Assembly: GCF_014647075.1 (NCBI RefSeq)
Contig: NZ_BMOM01000004.1
Span: 138,989-202,988 of the forward strand
Direction: 5' to 3'
DNA from: Deinococcus aerophilus
GTDB taxonomy: Bacteria > Deinococcota > Deinococci > Deinococcales > Deinococcaceae
DNA length: 64,000 nt
Position numbers and translations under genes: made by a program. This document shows, one piece after another, positions 1 through 13,460 of this stretch. The number at the start of each line of letters is the position of its first letter. Within the stretch, counting starts at the first letter, position 1. The notes under the pieces were generated by a model. It was given only the letters and a program-made list of their open reading frames with translations. It did no database searches and was not told the DNA's origin.

Positions 1-59
1 CTGACGACGCCTGCTGGGTGCGTCAGGAACTGCTGCGCCTGGCCGCACTGCCCCTGTAG
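1..59 (+). CDS. C-terminal end of an unidentified protein (partial)
   Basis: The window opens inside a rightward gene. Reading from base 3 gives 18 codons (DDACWVRQELLRLAALPL) followed by a TAG stop at 57-59. The amphipathic Leu/Arg-rich tail looks like a real protein end, and the gene converges on the alpha-glucosidase gene to its right. Too little is visible to name a family. Confidence 0.5.
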   Translation, partial: DDACWVRQELLRLAALPL

Positions 60-96
60 GCGGCCAGGACGCTGGGCGGCCGGCCCAGGCCCGGTG

Positions 97-1704
<1,608 letters not shown>

Positions 1705-1710
1705 GACGGG

Positions 1711-1748
1711 AGGCTAGCAGGAAACATGCCGGAACTGAATCGATTCAG
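1711..1748 (-). promoter_or_regulatory. leaderless promoter with overlapping LacI-type operator
   Basis: Read leftward, a -35-like TTCAGT (1739-1734), a 17-bp spacer and TAGCCT (1716-1711) lie 6 nt before the GH13 ATG. A perfect 14-bp palindrome CTGAATCGATTCAG (1735-1748) overlaps the -35. Its odd symmetry and central CG match LacI/GalR-family operators, which typically control alpha-glucosidase genes. No LacI-family gene is in the window. Confidence 0.6.
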
Positions 1749-1798
1749 CTCGGCTGTCTAGAGAACCGGGACCGGGATGCAGCTGTCCCGGCGCAGGC

Positions 1799-1841
1799 CA
1801 CGAGAAGCGGCGGACCCTGACCTGGTCCGCCGCTTCTCGTG
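1799..1841. terminator. 18-bp perfect hairpin after the peptide transporter genes
   Basis: An 18-bp perfect stem (1799-1816 with 1824-1841) encloses a 7-nt loop CTGACCT. It lies just past the stop of the leftward permease gene and before the GH13 promoter, so it is probably the transporter operon terminator. There is no strong T-run. The innermost pairs are GACC/GGTC, as in hairpins at 34361 and 45072. Confidence 0.6.
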
Positions 1842-1851
1842 AACGCTGGTC

Positions 1852-2853
<1,002 letters not shown>

Positions 2854-2863
2854 AGGGCCCTCA

Positions 2864-3892
2864 CTAGTTGTACTGAATCCGGGGGTCGAGGGCCGCGTAG
2901 CTCAGGTCGACCAGCAGGTTCACGAGGCTGACCACGAGCGCGGCGAAGATCACGCCGCCCTGAATGATGGGATAGTCACGCTGGCTGATGGCCTCGTAGA
3001 CCCACGAGCCGATGCCCGGCCACGAGAAGATGGTCTCGGTGAGCACCGCGCCGCCCAGCAGTGCGCCCGCCTGCAGGCCGATGACCGTGACGACCGGCAG
3101 CAGCGCATTGCGCAGCGCATGCTTGATGGTCACGGCGTTGGCGGCCAGTCCCTTGGCGCGGGCCGTACGCACGTAGTCCTGGCCCAGCACGTCCAGCAGG
3201 CTGCTGCGCGTGATGCGCGAGATGATCGCCAGCGGAATGCTGCCCAGCGCGATGGCGGGCAGGATCAGGTGCCGCAGGGCGTCCCAGAAGGCACCCCAGT
3301 TGCCGGTGATGATCGAGTCGAGCAGATAGAAGCCGGTCACGGGCTGCAGGTTGAACTCGTAGCCCAGCCGGGCGCTCGGGGGAAGCCAGCCCAGCTTGAC
3401 CGCGAAGAAGTACGACAGCAGCAGGCCCAGCCAGAACACCGGCATGCTGACCCCCACCAGACTGATGCCGGTCGCGAGGTTGTCCCAGCCGCTGTTGCGC
3501 CGCAGGGCCGCCAGAATGCCGGCGGGCATGCCCACGATCAGGGCGAAGAACAGCGCGGCGATGCTCAGCTCCGCCGTGGCCGGAAAGCGCGCGGCCAGCT
3601 CATTGCGAACCGGGATGTTGCTTTTCAGACCGCTGCCCAGGTCGCCCTGCAGCAGCGCGCCGATGTACTTGGGGTACTGCGCTTCAAGCGGATTGGCCGG
3701 GTTAAAAAACCACGGCTTGTTCAGGCCCAGCTGCTCGCGCAGGGCCGCCGCCGCTTCCGGGGTGGCCCGCTCGCCCAGCATGGCGACGGCGGGATCGCCG
3801 GGAATAGAACGCACAAACACAAACACCACCAGGCTGATGCCCAGCATGACCAGCACGGTCCGCAACAGGCGGCGGATCAGGTAACTGCCCAA
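2864..3892 (-). CDS. peptide/nickel-type ABC transporter permease, DppB-like
   Basis: DppB/OppB-family inner-membrane permease, 342 residues, pairing with the DppC-like protein. It begins with LGSYLIRRLLRTVLVMLGISLVV, the classic DppB start, and carries the EAA loop ARAKGLAANAVTIKHALRNA. The reading frame stays open upstream to an ATG at 3988, but I place the start at TTG 3892: a strong AAGGAGGT lies 5 nt before it, and the extra 32 residues are not DppB-like. It is transcribed leftward from the binding-protein gene with a gap of about 170 nt. Confidence 0.9.
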   Translation of the reverse strand: MGSYLIRRLLRTVLVMLGISLVVFVFVRSIPGDPAVAMLGERATPEAAAALREQLGLNKPWFFNPANPLEAQYPKYIGALLQGDLGSGLKSNIPVRNELAARFPATAELSIAALFFALIVGMPAGILAALRRNSGWDNLATGISLVGVSMPVFWLGLLLSYFFAVKLGWLPPSARLGYEFNLQPVTGFYLLDSIITGNWGAFWDALRHLILPAIALGSIPLAIISRITRSSLLDVLGQDYVRTARAKGLAANAVTIKHALRNALLPVVTVIGLQAGALLGGAVLTETIFSWPGIGSWVYEAISQRDYPIIQGGVIFAALVVSLVNLLVDLSYAALDPRIQYN

Positions 3893-4062
3893 AGCAGACC
3901 TCCTTGGATTCGCGTCACGCGAAGCCGGAACAAAGAACGAAAAAGGATGGGCCAACCTGCACCGGTCCGGGCAGTTTACCCCCAACACTGTGGCCCTGAC
4001 TCAGGCAGGGGGGCAGACCCCTATGCGGAAATCTGCCCCCCTGCCCGAACGCGCGTGTGGCC

Positions 4063-5640
4063 TTACTTCTTGCCGGCGATGCTGATGGTGTTGAAGGACT
4101 CGCTGCCCAGCGGGCTGGGGGTCCAGCCCTTGACGTAGGTCTGGGCGGCGGCCAGCGGCTGGCTGTGCACTATCGGCACGCGGTACGCCGCGTCGTAGGT
4201 CAGATCGTGGATCTGGCTGTAGACCTTGGCCTTGGCCGCCTGGGTGGTCGCGGCGCGGCCCTGTTCCAGCAGCTTCTGCAACTCGGGCGGGTTCCAGCCG
4301 ATGTCGCTGCTGCCGTTCTCGCCGTAGTACGCACCGTAGAAGTTGTCCGGGTCGCCGTAGTCGCCGGTCCAGCCGATCATGTACATGTCGAAGCCGGGTT
4401 CGGCGTTGCGGTCTTGCAGGTACTTGGCCCAGTCCTCGGTCTTGAGGTTGACCTTGATGCCGATGGCGCTCAGATCGGCGGCCATCGCCTCGGCGATGGG
4501 TTTGGGGTTGGGGAAGTACGGACGGCTGACCGGCATGTACCACAGGTCGATCGAGAAGCCGTTGGGGTAGCCGGCCTCGGCGAGCATCTTCTTGGCGGCG
4601 GCCGGGTCAAACTTGTAGTCGGCCGGTACCTTGCTGCTGTTCGCCCAGGCCAGCACGGGCGGCACGAAGCTGGCGTTGCTGGTGCCCAGCCCGTTCCAGA
4701 ACGCATCCACGATGGCCTTCTTGTTGATCGCCATGGAGATGGCCTGACGCACCTTGTCGTTTTTCAGGTACTGGTTTCTGTTGTTCATGCTGACGAAGCC
4801 CACGTTGAAGCTGGGACGCTTGATCGCCACCAGATTCTTGTCGGCCTGCACGCTCTTGAGGCTGTCGGGGGTCAGGTCGTTGGCGAAGTCGATGGTACCG
4901 GCCTTCAGCTCGTTCAGGCGCTGGGAGGCGTCCTTGATCGAGCGGATGACCAGCTGGTCCACCTTGGGCTTCTCGCCCCAGTACGTCTTGTTGGGGGCCA
5001 GGGTCACGCGGTCACCGGTGCGCCAGCTCTGGAAGATGAAGGGGCCCGAGCCGACGGGCTTGCTCGCGGGCGTGCCGTACTTGGCGCCCTCCTTCTTGAT
5101 GGCGGTCGGGGAGGCGATGCCGAAGTACCCGGCAGCCAGCACGTTGGGCAGCACGCTGCTGGGCTTGTTCAGGTCCACGCGCACGGTAGAGTCGTTGACC
5201 TTGACGATGTTCTTGATGACGGCGGTGGGGTCACCCTTGAAGCCGCCGAGCAGGTCGCCGATGATCTCGAAGGTGCGGCCCTGGTCGCGGAAGCCGTAGG
5301 GGTGGCTCTTGTCCCACCAGCGGCTGAGGTTGAACACGATGGCGTCGGCGTTGACCGGGGTGCCGTCATGGAACTTCACGCCCGGGCGCAGCTTGAAGGT
5401 CCACTGCGTGGCGTTGGCATTGCTGGACCACGAGGTGGCCAGGGCCGGCGCGAGATCGGTGGAGCCGTCCTTGAAGCCGACGAGGGTGTCATAGATCTGG
5501 CGCTGGACCAGAATGCTGATGCCGTCGGTGATGTTGCCCGATTCCAGGCTGACGGGTTCACCGTTGCCGCCGAAGACCAGCGTGGCGGCGCTGGCAGCGG
5601 GCAGGGTGGCGAGCAGGGCGGTCAGAAGCAGTTTCTTCAT
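4063..5640 (-). CDS. peptide ABC transporter substrate-binding protein (SBP family 5)
   Basis: Exported solute-binding protein of 525 residues in the DppA/OppA family. MKKLLLTALLATLPAASA is a signal peptide with an Ala-X-Ala-like cleavage site; the mature protein starts near TLVFGGNGEPVSLESGN. Family-5 features follow, such as KFHDGTPVNADAIVFNLSRW. The start at ATG 5640 is chosen over an in-frame ATG 30 nt upstream because GGAGG is well placed and the signal peptide begins there. It feeds the DppB/DppC-like permeases downstream. Ligand could be peptides, muropeptides or a metal chelate; the neighbouring hexosaminidases make cell-wall fragments an attractive guess. Confidence 0.92.
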   Translation of the reverse strand: MKKLLLTALLATLPAASAATLVFGGNGEPVSLESGNITDGISILVQRQIYDTLVGFKDGSTDLAPALATSWSSNANATQWTFKLRPGVKFHDGTPVNADAIVFNLSRWWDKSHPYGFRDQGRTFEIIGDLLGGFKGDPTAVIKNIVKVNDSTVRVDLNKPSSVLPNVLAAGYFGIASPTAIKKEGAKYGTPASKPVGSGPFIFQSWRTGDRVTLAPNKTYWGEKPKVDQLVIRSIKDASQRLNELKAGTIDFANDLTPDSLKSVQADKNLVAIKRPSFNVGFVSMNNRNQYLKNDKVRQAISMAINKKAIVDAFWNGLGTSNASFVPPVLAWANSSKVPADYKFDPAAAKKMLAEAGYPNGFSIDLWYMPVSRPYFPNPKPIAEAMAADLSAIGIKVNLKTEDWAKYLQDRNAEPGFDMYMIGWTGDYGDPDNFYGAYYGENGSSDIGWNPPELQKLLEQGRAATTQAAKAKVYSQIHDLTYDAAYRVPIVHSQPLAAAQTYVKGWTPSPLGSESFNTISIAGKK

Positions 5641-5664
5641 GTGAAGCCTCCAGGCCCGGACACG

Positions 5665-5697
5665 CCTCACCTCCGCGCACGGCGGATACGGGTGAGG
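5665..5697 (-). promoter_or_regulatory. leader hairpin upstream of the peptide-binding protein gene
   Basis: CCTCACC (5665-5671) pairs with GGTGAGG (5691-5697). Nested inside, TCCGC (5672-5676) pairs with GCGGA (5682-5686). It lies 25 nt before the start codon in the transcribed leader, so it could stabilise the mRNA or modulate translation. Function is inference. Confidence 0.35.
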
Positions 5698-5805
5698 AGT
5701 CAGGGCGATGAGAAAAGGTAGAACGTGGGCTAAGCGTAGGGTGATGCCGGAGGGGTGTCAAGCTGTCCGGTCACGGTGGACGGCTGGGATCGCGTCCAGG
5801 CCACA

Positions 5806-7845
5806 CTATTTCCCATTCCCGATCAGGGTCAGACCGATCAGGGTGGGGTTGGCGTTTTTGCCCTCACTGACCACGGTGACCGACCGGATGACCGCGGCGG
5901 GTCTGGGATTGGTCCATTCCAGCACGGGCACAGCCACCGGCAGTCCGTCCGCCGTCTGGCCGGAGAAGCCGGGGGCCGGGATCATGGAAGTGGGCAGCGT
6001 ATCGGTCCACGCGCGGATGTGCCGGCCGTATTCCAGCGGCTGCACCAGCTTGGTGCCGTCGGCGTATTCGATCTCGTAGCGTCCGATCACCTCACGGGCC
6101 AGGGCCGAGGGCCAGCCGGTGGTGTGCAAAAAGGCGAGGGCGTCGGCCTTGCGCCCGATTTCCAGGGTGACCTGTGTGGGCAGGTCGCTGACAGCCCCCC
6201 GCGCTCCCTTGAGCATCACTGCGCCGGAGATGTCGAACTTATATGCCCCGATCTGCTGAAGTCCGGTCTTTAGATTGCGCAGGTCAATGTCCGGGCCCTT
6301 GAGAATCCAGCCGGTTTCATCGTTGTCGGTCAGGCTGCGCGTTACGTGTGGTCTCAGGTTCACGGCCGCGCCGGTCGCCGCGCGGTATGCCACGGGCGCG
6401 TACAGGTCGCGGTAGCGTGCCTCGGCGTTCGTCACGGGCGGCGCGTCCGGGTTCCAGAACGCGCCCGCTGCCCTCACATAGGCCACGCCTTGCTGCGCCT
6501 GCCCGTCCCAGATGCTGGGGTTGCCGAAATACCCGGTCCAGCGCGTCTGGATCATGCCCAGGGCGCCTGCTTTCTGTGCCGCCTGCGCCAGTCCCTCGGC
6601 ATTGCCTGCCTCATCCCACGACGCGCCCAGCACCGGGAAGCCCAGGCCGGCAATCTGCTGCAGCGCCGGATAACCGCTGCCGGGGGCATAGTTCCAGTAC
6701 GCCACCTGAAGGTCTTTGGGCAACCGGGCGGACAGACTGCCGATCACCGAATCCGAGAAAGCCGAGTCGTGCCAGATCATGGTGTTCACGCCCAGCGCCT
6801 TCAGGGCGTCGTGAATCCTCACCGTGTCGTTCAGGAACAGCTGCTCAAAACCCGCTGCCCGGCCGTTTTCCCGTGCTGGAAAGCGGTCGCGGTTGCGCAC
6901 CTCATCGTGCCCGATGTGGACGGTCTTTGGCCGAAAGACCTCTACCGCCTCTTTCAGGATGGGCAAGACCACGCGGCTGTAGGTGGCCGGATTCAGGGTG
7001 TCGTAGGCGTACGGGTTCTGGGATTCGGGGTCTTGGTACAGGTCCTTGTTGGCCCCGCCGTAGAACATCCACTGCACATGCCCCAGCGTCTCGATCAGCG
7101 GAATGACCTCCAGTCCGTGCGTGCGTGCGAGATCGGCCACGCGCCGGGCCTCGGCCTTGCTCGCGCCGCCGGGGTGAGCGAAGCCTCCGGCGCGGGCCGC
7201 GTCCCACTGCACGTAATTGCTCATGACCAGAACGGCGTTGTACTTCAGGGCCGCGAGCATGGGAACCAGCGCGTCGTTGACCCCCTTGCTGTACTGGTCA
7301 AGGTAAATCATGGCGACGCGCTGCTTCAGGGCGGGAGAGTCGCTGATCCGGGCAAAACGCAGCCCCGCCGGTGTCAGCAGTTGCCGCAGCGTCTGTGCGC
7401 CCTCGTAGGCACCCCGCGCGTCCGCGCCCACGATGTACGCGCCGCCCGCGTCTATCCACAACGCGTAGCCCTCGGCTGCGGCGGTGTCCAGGCCCGCCGC
7501 CTTCGCCTTGGCGGCCAGGGCCGGGTCCGCCCGGGTCCCGATCACGATGGCCGGGCCGCTGCTTGTGGCTTCCGGCAGATTCGCCCCCAGCCGCGATTTC
7601 CATTCCTCACGCAGGTCGCGGGCGGCCCAGCCGAGTTCGGGGGCGCTTCCCACCGTGCGCAGGCCCAGCCCGGTCAGGGGCAGCGTGCCGGCAGGGAACT
7701 CCGCCCGCTTGGGCTGCGGCACCAGCTGGGTGGCCGGCGTCTGGGCACGGGCGTCGGGGATGGGGGTAATTTGCAGAGGAGTGGCGTGGGCCGCGGGAAG
7801 CCCCAGAAACAGGGTGGCGCTCAGTGTGAGCAGGGTTCGGGTCAT
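5806..7845 (-). CDS. secreted GH20 beta-N-acetylhexosaminidase
   Basis: Exported glycosidase of 679 residues, releasing terminal beta-linked GlcNAc/GalNAc by substrate-assisted catalysis. Residues 1-21 form a signal peptide. Residues about 38-165 match the GH20b N-terminal domain (LVPQPKRAEFPAG, then YALWID...GAYIVGAD...YEGAQTLRQLL). The GH20 barrel follows from about 175. The catalytic Asp-Glu pair is seen in HIGHDE at 310-315 (Asp314, Glu315). About 150 C-terminal residues past the barrel look like a beta-sandwich. It lies between the sugar-binding protein and the peptide-binding protein, all leftward, and opposite a NagZ-type enzyme. Substrates may be chitin oligomers, peptidoglycan pieces or glycans. 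Confidence 0.9.
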   Translation of the reverse strand: MTRTLLTLSATLFLGLPAAHATPLQITPIPDARAQTPATQLVPQPKRAEFPAGTLPLTGLGLRTVGSAPELGWAARDLREEWKSRLGANLPEATSSGPAIVIGTRADPALAAKAKAAGLDTAAAEGYALWIDAGGAYIVGADARGAYEGAQTLRQLLTPAGLRFARISDSPALKQRVAMIYLDQYSKGVNDALVPMLAALKYNAVLVMSNYVQWDAARAGGFAHPGGASKAEARRVADLARTHGLEVIPLIETLGHVQWMFYGGANKDLYQDPESQNPYAYDTLNPATYSRVVLPILKEAVEVFRPKTVHIGHDEVRNRDRFPARENGRAAGFEQLFLNDTVRIHDALKALGVNTMIWHDSAFSDSVIGSLSARLPKDLQVAYWNYAPGSGYPALQQIAGLGFPVLGASWDEAGNAEGLAQAAQKAGALGMIQTRWTGYFGNPSIWDGQAQQGVAYVRAAGAFWNPDAPPVTNAEARYRDLYAPVAYRAATGAAVNLRPHVTRSLTDNDETGWILKGPDIDLRNLKTGLQQIGAYKFDISGAVMLKGARGAVSDLPTQVTLEIGRKADALAFLHTTGWPSALAREVIGRYEIEYADGTKLVQPLEYGRHIRAWTDTLPTSMIPAPGFSGQTADGLPVAVPVLEWTNPRPAAVIRSVTVVSEGKNANPTLIGLTLIGNGK

Positions 7846-7963
7846 GGCGTCCCTCCTTGGGTCGGTTCATGGAGAAGCGGGCGGGGGGCGCTCCACTCTG
7901 CCCGTTTCAGAGAAAGCGGGAGCGTCCGGGCTTGCCCCGAACACCCCCGCCCTCGGCACAGCC

Positions 7964-9217
<1,254 letters not shown>

Positions 9218-9244
9218 GAGACTCCTTGGACGGTACAGGGCAAA

Positions 9245-9297
9245 GGTGCAGTGATATGGACAGGGTGCAGTGATATGGACAGGGTGCGGTGAATGGG
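9245..9297 (-). repeat. tandem 19-bp repeat in the leader of the sugar-binding protein gene
   Basis: The unit GGTGCAGTGATATGGACAG occurs exactly twice in tandem (9245-9263, 9264-9282). A degenerate third copy follows (9283-9297), running into a G8 tract. It lies between the predicted TACATT -10 box of the leftward gene and its ribosome binding site. It could be a regulator-binding array, an RNA element, or simple slippage. Confidence 0.75.
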
Positions 9298-9447
9298 GGG
9301 GGAGAAAAAGCTCCGCAGGTGCAAATTGAGGATGTGCCGAGAATGTAGCGTGAGGCGGCTTCCATTGCCTGAGAATTTGCCCGGCGTCCTCATGTGCCGC
9401 GCCCCCGGCTTGCCCCACTCTGGGGGGCGCGCGCTACGCTGGCCCAC

Positions 9448-10914
9448 GTGACTTCCCCCCTTCTGCCCGGCGCGCTCGTCATGGTGGACATTCCCGGTCC
9501 GACCCTGGATCCGGAGACCGCCGCACACCTGAAGAAATACGGCGTGCGCAGCGTGTGTCTGTTCGGTAAGAACGTGCAGTCGCCCGGGCAACTGCGGGCG
9601 CTGTGTGCCGATCTGCGCGGGGTGCTGGGAGAGGACGCCCTGATCGCCCTGGATCATGAGGGCGGCGCGATCCTGCGCCCCGAGTTCTGGCCGTTTGCTC
9701 CCAGCGCCATGGGCCTGGGGGCGGCGGACGACGTGGCCCTCACCGAGGAGGTCTCTGCCGCGCTGGCCCGGCAGCTGCGCAGCGTGGGTATCAACTGGAA
9801 TTTTGCGCCCGTGCTGGACGTGAACGTGAATCCGGCCAATCCGGTGATCGGGGAACGGGCCTACGGCGGGGACGTGGAGCGGGTGACCCGGCATGGCCGG
9901 GCCGCGCTGGCCGGACACGCCGCCGAGCGCGTTGCCGCCTGCGTCAAGCACTTTCCGGGTCACGGAGACACCACGCAGGACAGCCATCTGGCCTTGCCCC
10001 GGGTGGACAAGTCACGCGCCGAACTGGAACAGACCGAATTCGCCCCCTTCCGCACCCTGCTGTCCGTCACGCCCGCCGTCATGACCGCCCACATCGTCTA
10101 CAGCGCGCTCGACGACGTGCATCCGGCCACCCTCTCGCGCCGGATCCTGACCGGCCTGCTGCGCCAGGAGTGGGGCTACGGCGGCGTGATTGTTACCGAC
10201 AGCATGGGGATGCAGGCCATTGACGGCCATTACGGGCGCGGGGAGGCCGCCGTACTGGCATTGGAGGCCGGGGCCGATCTTGTGATGGCGCTGGGGCGCC
10301 GCGAGGCCCAGGGAGCGACCCTGGAAGCCGTCCAGACAGCGCTGTCTGGCCGCCTGAATGCCGGAGCGGTGCAGGCCAGCCTGGACCGCCTGCACGCTCT
10401 GGCCCACGCGTACCCCGCCGCGGCCGACGCTTCTCTCGAGCCGCAGCAGGACGCTGCCGTGTTCCGCCGCGCCTGGGCACGCGGCCTGAGCGCCTACCGC
10501 AATCCGGTGGCCCCGCCCCCCGATTCGCGGGTGGTGCTGGTGGCCCATCGCCAGCCCCTGCGCGAGACCGTCAGCGAGGCCGCGGCGGACGCCGAGACGC
10601 TGGCCCGCGAACTTGCTCAGGTGTACGAGGTTTCGCTGCATGCCTTCGACACGCCCGACCAGATTGACTGGGAAGCGGCGCGGGCCTCCGGCGCCCCCGT
10701 GATTCTGGCGACGACGGCCCGCCACCGCCACCCTGCGCTGATCGGTGCGCGCCCCGACCTCCACCTGGCGCTGTATAACCCCTACGCCGTGCTGGACGTG
10801 GACGCCCCGGCGTTGCTCGCCTACGGGTTTCGTCCGGAAGCCCGCGCCGCCGTGCTGGACTGGCTGCGCGGCGCGGGCGTGGCAACGGGAAGCCTGCCGT
10901 TTGGACAGGAGTAG
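9448..10914 (+). CDS. nagZ: GH3 beta-N-acetylhexosaminidase, NagZ-like
   Basis: Cytoplasmic GH3 enzyme of 488 residues. It is expected to remove GlcNAc from GlcNAc-anhydroMurNAc or chitobiose during cell-wall recycling. The NagZ signature KHFPGHGDT (about 167-175), with its His-Asp acid/base dyad, and TDSMGM with nucleophile Asp251 are visible. A C-terminal domain of about 130 residues exceeds the E. coli NagZ length, as in larger Gram-positive relatives. No signal peptide is present. Start is taken at GTG 9448: a TACGCT -10 box (9435-9440) ends 7 nt before it, giving a leaderless transcript, although the frame is open from 9394. It diverges from the sugar-binding protein gene. Confidence 0.88.
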   Translation: MTSPLLPGALVMVDIPGPTLDPETAAHLKKYGVRSVCLFGKNVQSPGQLRALCADLRGVLGEDALIALDHEGGAILRPEFWPFAPSAMGLGAADDVALTEEVSAALARQLRSVGINWNFAPVLDVNVNPANPVIGERAYGGDVERVTRHGRAALAGHAAERVAACVKHFPGHGDTTQDSHLALPRVDKSRAELEQTEFAPFRTLLSVTPAVMTAHIVYSALDDVHPATLSRRILTGLLRQEWGYGGVIVTDSMGMQAIDGHYGRGEAAVLALEAGADLVMALGRREAQGATLEAVQTALSGRLNAGAVQASLDRLHALAHAYPAAADASLEPQQDAAVFRRAWARGLSAYRNPVAPPPDSRVVLVAHRQPLRETVSEAAADAETLARELAQVYEVSLHAFDTPDQIDWEAARASGAPVILATTARHRHPALIGARPDLHLALYNPYAVLDVDAPALLAYGFRPEARAAVLDWLRGAGVATGSLPFGQE

Positions 10915-10944
10915 GCTGCCGCTTCTCCTGAACTGCAGGGCGGT

Positions 10945-11832
10945 TTACCGCTCCCAGGGCCACGGGCCGGGCGCTGCCGCCACACCCAGCGCACGCGGCC
11001 CGGTGTGGACATTCAGCACCGGGTTGACGCCTGCCGCGCCCGACCACACGATGGGATGCCGCTGCCGGAGCTGTTCGAGCAGGACGTCGGCGTCCTCGCG
11101 CACACTGCCATACAGCAGGCCCACCCGCAGCGGGGTGCCCTCTCCGTGCTGGCGGGTGACCTGCTGACCCACGGCCTCGATGGCCCCCTTGTAGCTGCGG
11201 GCGCGGCCCACGTTGGTATAGGTTCCGGTAGCGCGGTCCACGGTGATGACGGGCTTGAGGTTGAGCAGCCCGCCCAGCGTGGCCTGCACCCGCCCGATGC
11301 GTCCGCCGCGGCGCAGGTACTCCAGCGTCTCGATGGTGAAGTACAGCTCGGTTTCCTGCTGCACGGCGCGCACCCACTTCAGCGCGGTTTCCAGCGTGTC
11401 GCCGCGCAGCGCCGCCGTCTGGGCCGCGTGGACCTGGAAGGCCTGCGCCGCGCTCAGGGTGCCCGAGTCATGAATCTGCAGCTGCACGTCCTTGAGGACC
11501 CCGCGGGCCTGCTCGGCGGCGTTGCGGCTGCCGCTCAGGCCCGCGCTGATGGTTATGGCGAGCACCTGCGAGAGCTGGCCGGAGCGGAAACGGGCGTCAC
11601 GCACGGCCTCAGCCCATTCCTGCGGCGTGGGCTGGCTGCTCGTGGGGTGCTGCGGGTTGGTCTGCAATTCCCGGAACAGGTCGGCGCGCGAGATCTCGTT
11701 GGTGCGGTAGCTCGTGTTGCCGAAATTGACCGAGAACGGTGCGACGGCCACGTCGTTGTTGAGGGTCTCGAAGGCGTCCAGGCCGCCATCGGTGACGACG
11801 GCGAAACGGGGTTGGGGGTCAGTCTGTGTCAT
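10945..11832 (-). CDS. DegV family fatty-acid-binding protein
   Basis: DegV-family protein of 295 residues. Family members bind a long-chain fatty acid and can serve as FakB subunits that present it to a fatty-acid kinase. The N-terminal [12 protein letters not shown], the [17 protein letters not shown] loop and the [13 protein letters not shown] segment match the family, as does the [32 protein letters not shown] block. Its ATG overlaps the stop of the dehydrogenase gene upstream as ATGA (11829-11832), with GGAAAGGA as ribosome binding site, so the two are translationally coupled. The open frame extends much further upstream but overlaps the dehydrogenase. Confidence 0.88.
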   Translation of the reverse strand: MTQTDPQPRFAVVTDGGLDAFETLNNDVAVAPFSVNFGNTSYRTNEISRADLFRELQTNPQHPTSSQPTPQEWAEAVRDARFRSGQLSQVLAITISAGLSGSRNAAEQARGVLKDVQLQIHDSGTLSAAQAFQVHAAQTAALRGDTLETALKWVRAVQQETELYFTIETLEYLRRGGRIGRVQATLGGLLNLKPVITVDRATGTYTNVGRARSYKGAIEAVGQQVTRQHGEGTPLRVGLLYGSVREDADVLLEQLRQRHPIVWSGAAGVNPVLNVHTGPRALGVAAAPGPWPWER

Positions 11833-12710
11833 CGAAGTTCCTTTCCGTTCATCTGTTCCACCAGTTTCAGCATAGCGGTGTGGTCCTCGGCCGGGCCGAC
11901 CATCTGTGCGGCGGCGCGGCACAGTGCGCCGACCTGGGCAAGGACAGGCGTGCTGCTCTTGTTGGCCGATGCCACGTCCAGCGCGATACCGATGTCTTTT
12001 GCCAGCAGTCCCAGGCCAAAAGTCGGCGGAAATTCGCGGGTCAGCACGCGGGCGGGAATCAGGTTCTCGCTGGCATTGCTGCGTCCACTGCTCGCGTTGA
12101 TGACCGTCAGCGCCGCGCCCAGATCCACGCCGCTGCCCGCCAGCGCGGCGAGCCCCTCGCCCGCAGCCCACAGGTTCACGGCCAGCAGGGCATTGTTGAT
12201 GGCCTTGACCGTGAAGCCCGCGCCGGTGTTGCCCACATGCACAATTTTGTCTGCAAACGCGAGGTGGGGGCGCACGGCCTGCACCTCGTCCGCCGGGCCG
12301 CCCAGCATCACCGTCAGGGTGCCCGCCTGCGCTCCGGTCACGCCGCCGCTGACCGGGGCGTCCAGGAACTTCACACCGCACGCGAGCAGCCGGCCCCGCT
12401 GGGCGTGCGCCGCGTCCGGATGGCCGCTGGTGCAGTCCACCCAGACGGTGCCTTCCTTCAGGTACTCCTCGATCTGTCCGATCACCTCGTCCACATCGGC
12501 GCTGGTGGGCAGGCAGGTAAAGATCACCCCGGCCCCGGCGACCTCCTGCAGGGTAGCGGCGTGGGTGCCGTACTCGGCGGCGTGCGCCTGCGCCCGGTCA
12601 AAGTGGCGGTTCCAGACCAGGGTCGGCCCGTCTGCGGGGGTGCGGCGGGCCAGCGCGGCGGCCATGGGAACACCCATGGCGCCCAGGCCCAGAAAGGCGA
12701 CTCTTGTCAT
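11829..12710 (-). CDS. 3-hydroxyisobutyrate dehydrogenase-family NAD(P)-dependent oxidoreductase
   Basis: Beta-hydroxyacid dehydrogenase of 293 residues. The N-terminal Rossmann motif [14 protein letters not shown], the substrate-binding [22 protein letters not shown] and the catalytic-lysine helix [17 protein letters not shown] are all present. It probably oxidises or reduces a small beta-hydroxy acid (3-hydroxyisobutyrate, tartronate semialdehyde or similar); the exact acid cannot be read from sequence. A TAGCCT box (12722-12717) lies 6 nt before the ATG, so it is probably leaderless. First gene of a two-gene unit with degV. Confidence 0.9.
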   Translation of the reverse strand: MTRVAFLGLGAMGVPMAAALARRTPADGPTLVWNRHFDRAQAHAAEYGTHAATLQEVAGAGVIFTCLPTSADVDEVIGQIEEYLKEGTVWVDCTSGHPDAAHAQRGRLLACGVKFLDAPVSGGVTGAQAGTLTVMLGGPADEVQAVRPHLAFADKIVHVGNTGAGFTVKAINNALLAVNLWAAGEGLAALAGSGVDLGAALTVINASSGRSNASENLIPARVLTREFPPTFGLGLLAKDIGIALDVASANKSSTPVLAQVGALCRAAAQMVGPAEDHTAMLKLVEQMNGKELR

Positions 12711-12805
12711 GTGCCCAGGCTAGGGGCCGGGACCCGGACCGGCGGCAACTGTGGACCGGGTCCAAAGTTTTGGCGGGTGGGAACGGGGCCGGCAGGCCGG
12801 AAGCC

Positions 12806-13393
12806 TTACTTCCTGAGCCGGCCCTTGCTGGTCTGGTCCGCAGGGGTCTGGCCCAGCGTCAATTCGGAGTCTGCCGCACCGAAGCGTTCACGCAGAAAGC
12901 GGCCCTGGCTGAGCAGGCGGTCGGCCGTGGCATGGTCGTGGCGCAGCGCCTCGCGCACGCCGTCTTCCAGCAGGCCCAGTTGCTCGCTCAGGAGGATCTC
13001 GGGCGGCTGGCCCTGACCCTGCAGGGTGCGGCGCGCACCGTCGGTCAGGTTCAGGTAGGCGCGCAGGGTGTCGGGCAGGTAGGCCTCGCGGGTCTGGGCC
13101 AGCAGATAGGCGGTCCGGGGGTCGCTGTTCACTCCTTCCAGGCGGGCGTCGGTGACCAGACACAGCAGCCCCCAGGCCTGGGTGCGTGCCGGTTCGGGCA
13201 GGCGCAGCGCCAGGGACTCGGGAAGCCCGGACGGTACATGCGAGGGGGCGGCCGTGAGGGAAGCCGACAGGGACGCTGCCGGTTCCCCGGGCGGTGGTTC
13301 CAGGGAGCGGCGGGCCGCCTTGCCCATGTTGTCCACGTAGACAATCGCCGTAACGCCGCCGAAGATCACCAGCAGGATCAGAACCGCCATCAT
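12806..13393 (-). CDS. single-pass membrane protein of unknown function
   Basis: A protein of 195 residues with one N-terminal membrane helix (MMAVLILLVIFGGVTAIVYV). A Pro/Ala/Ser linker (about 35-60) and a helical C-terminal domain rich in Leu, Arg and Glu follow. I do not recognise the family. Start at ATG 13393 has GGGAGGGA upstream. It lies 67 nt after the SPFH gene on the same strand and may be co-transcribed, which would fit an accessory role at SPFH membrane assemblies, but that is inference. Confidence 0.75.
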   Translation of the reverse strand: MMAVLILLVIFGGVTAIVYVDNMGKAARRSLEPPPGEPAASLSASLTAAPSHVPSGLPESLALRLPEPARTQAWGLLCLVTDARLEGVNSDPRTAYLLAQTREAYLPDTLRAYLNLTDGARRTLQGQGQPPEILLSEQLGLLEDGVREALRHDHATADRLLSQGRFLRERFGAADSELTLGQTPADQTSKGRLRK

Positions 13394-13460
13394 GGCCGGT
13401 CCCTCCCGCGCCGGACGTTCGCCTCGTTCATCCCGAGCAGTGTAGTGCCCACGTCGGTGC

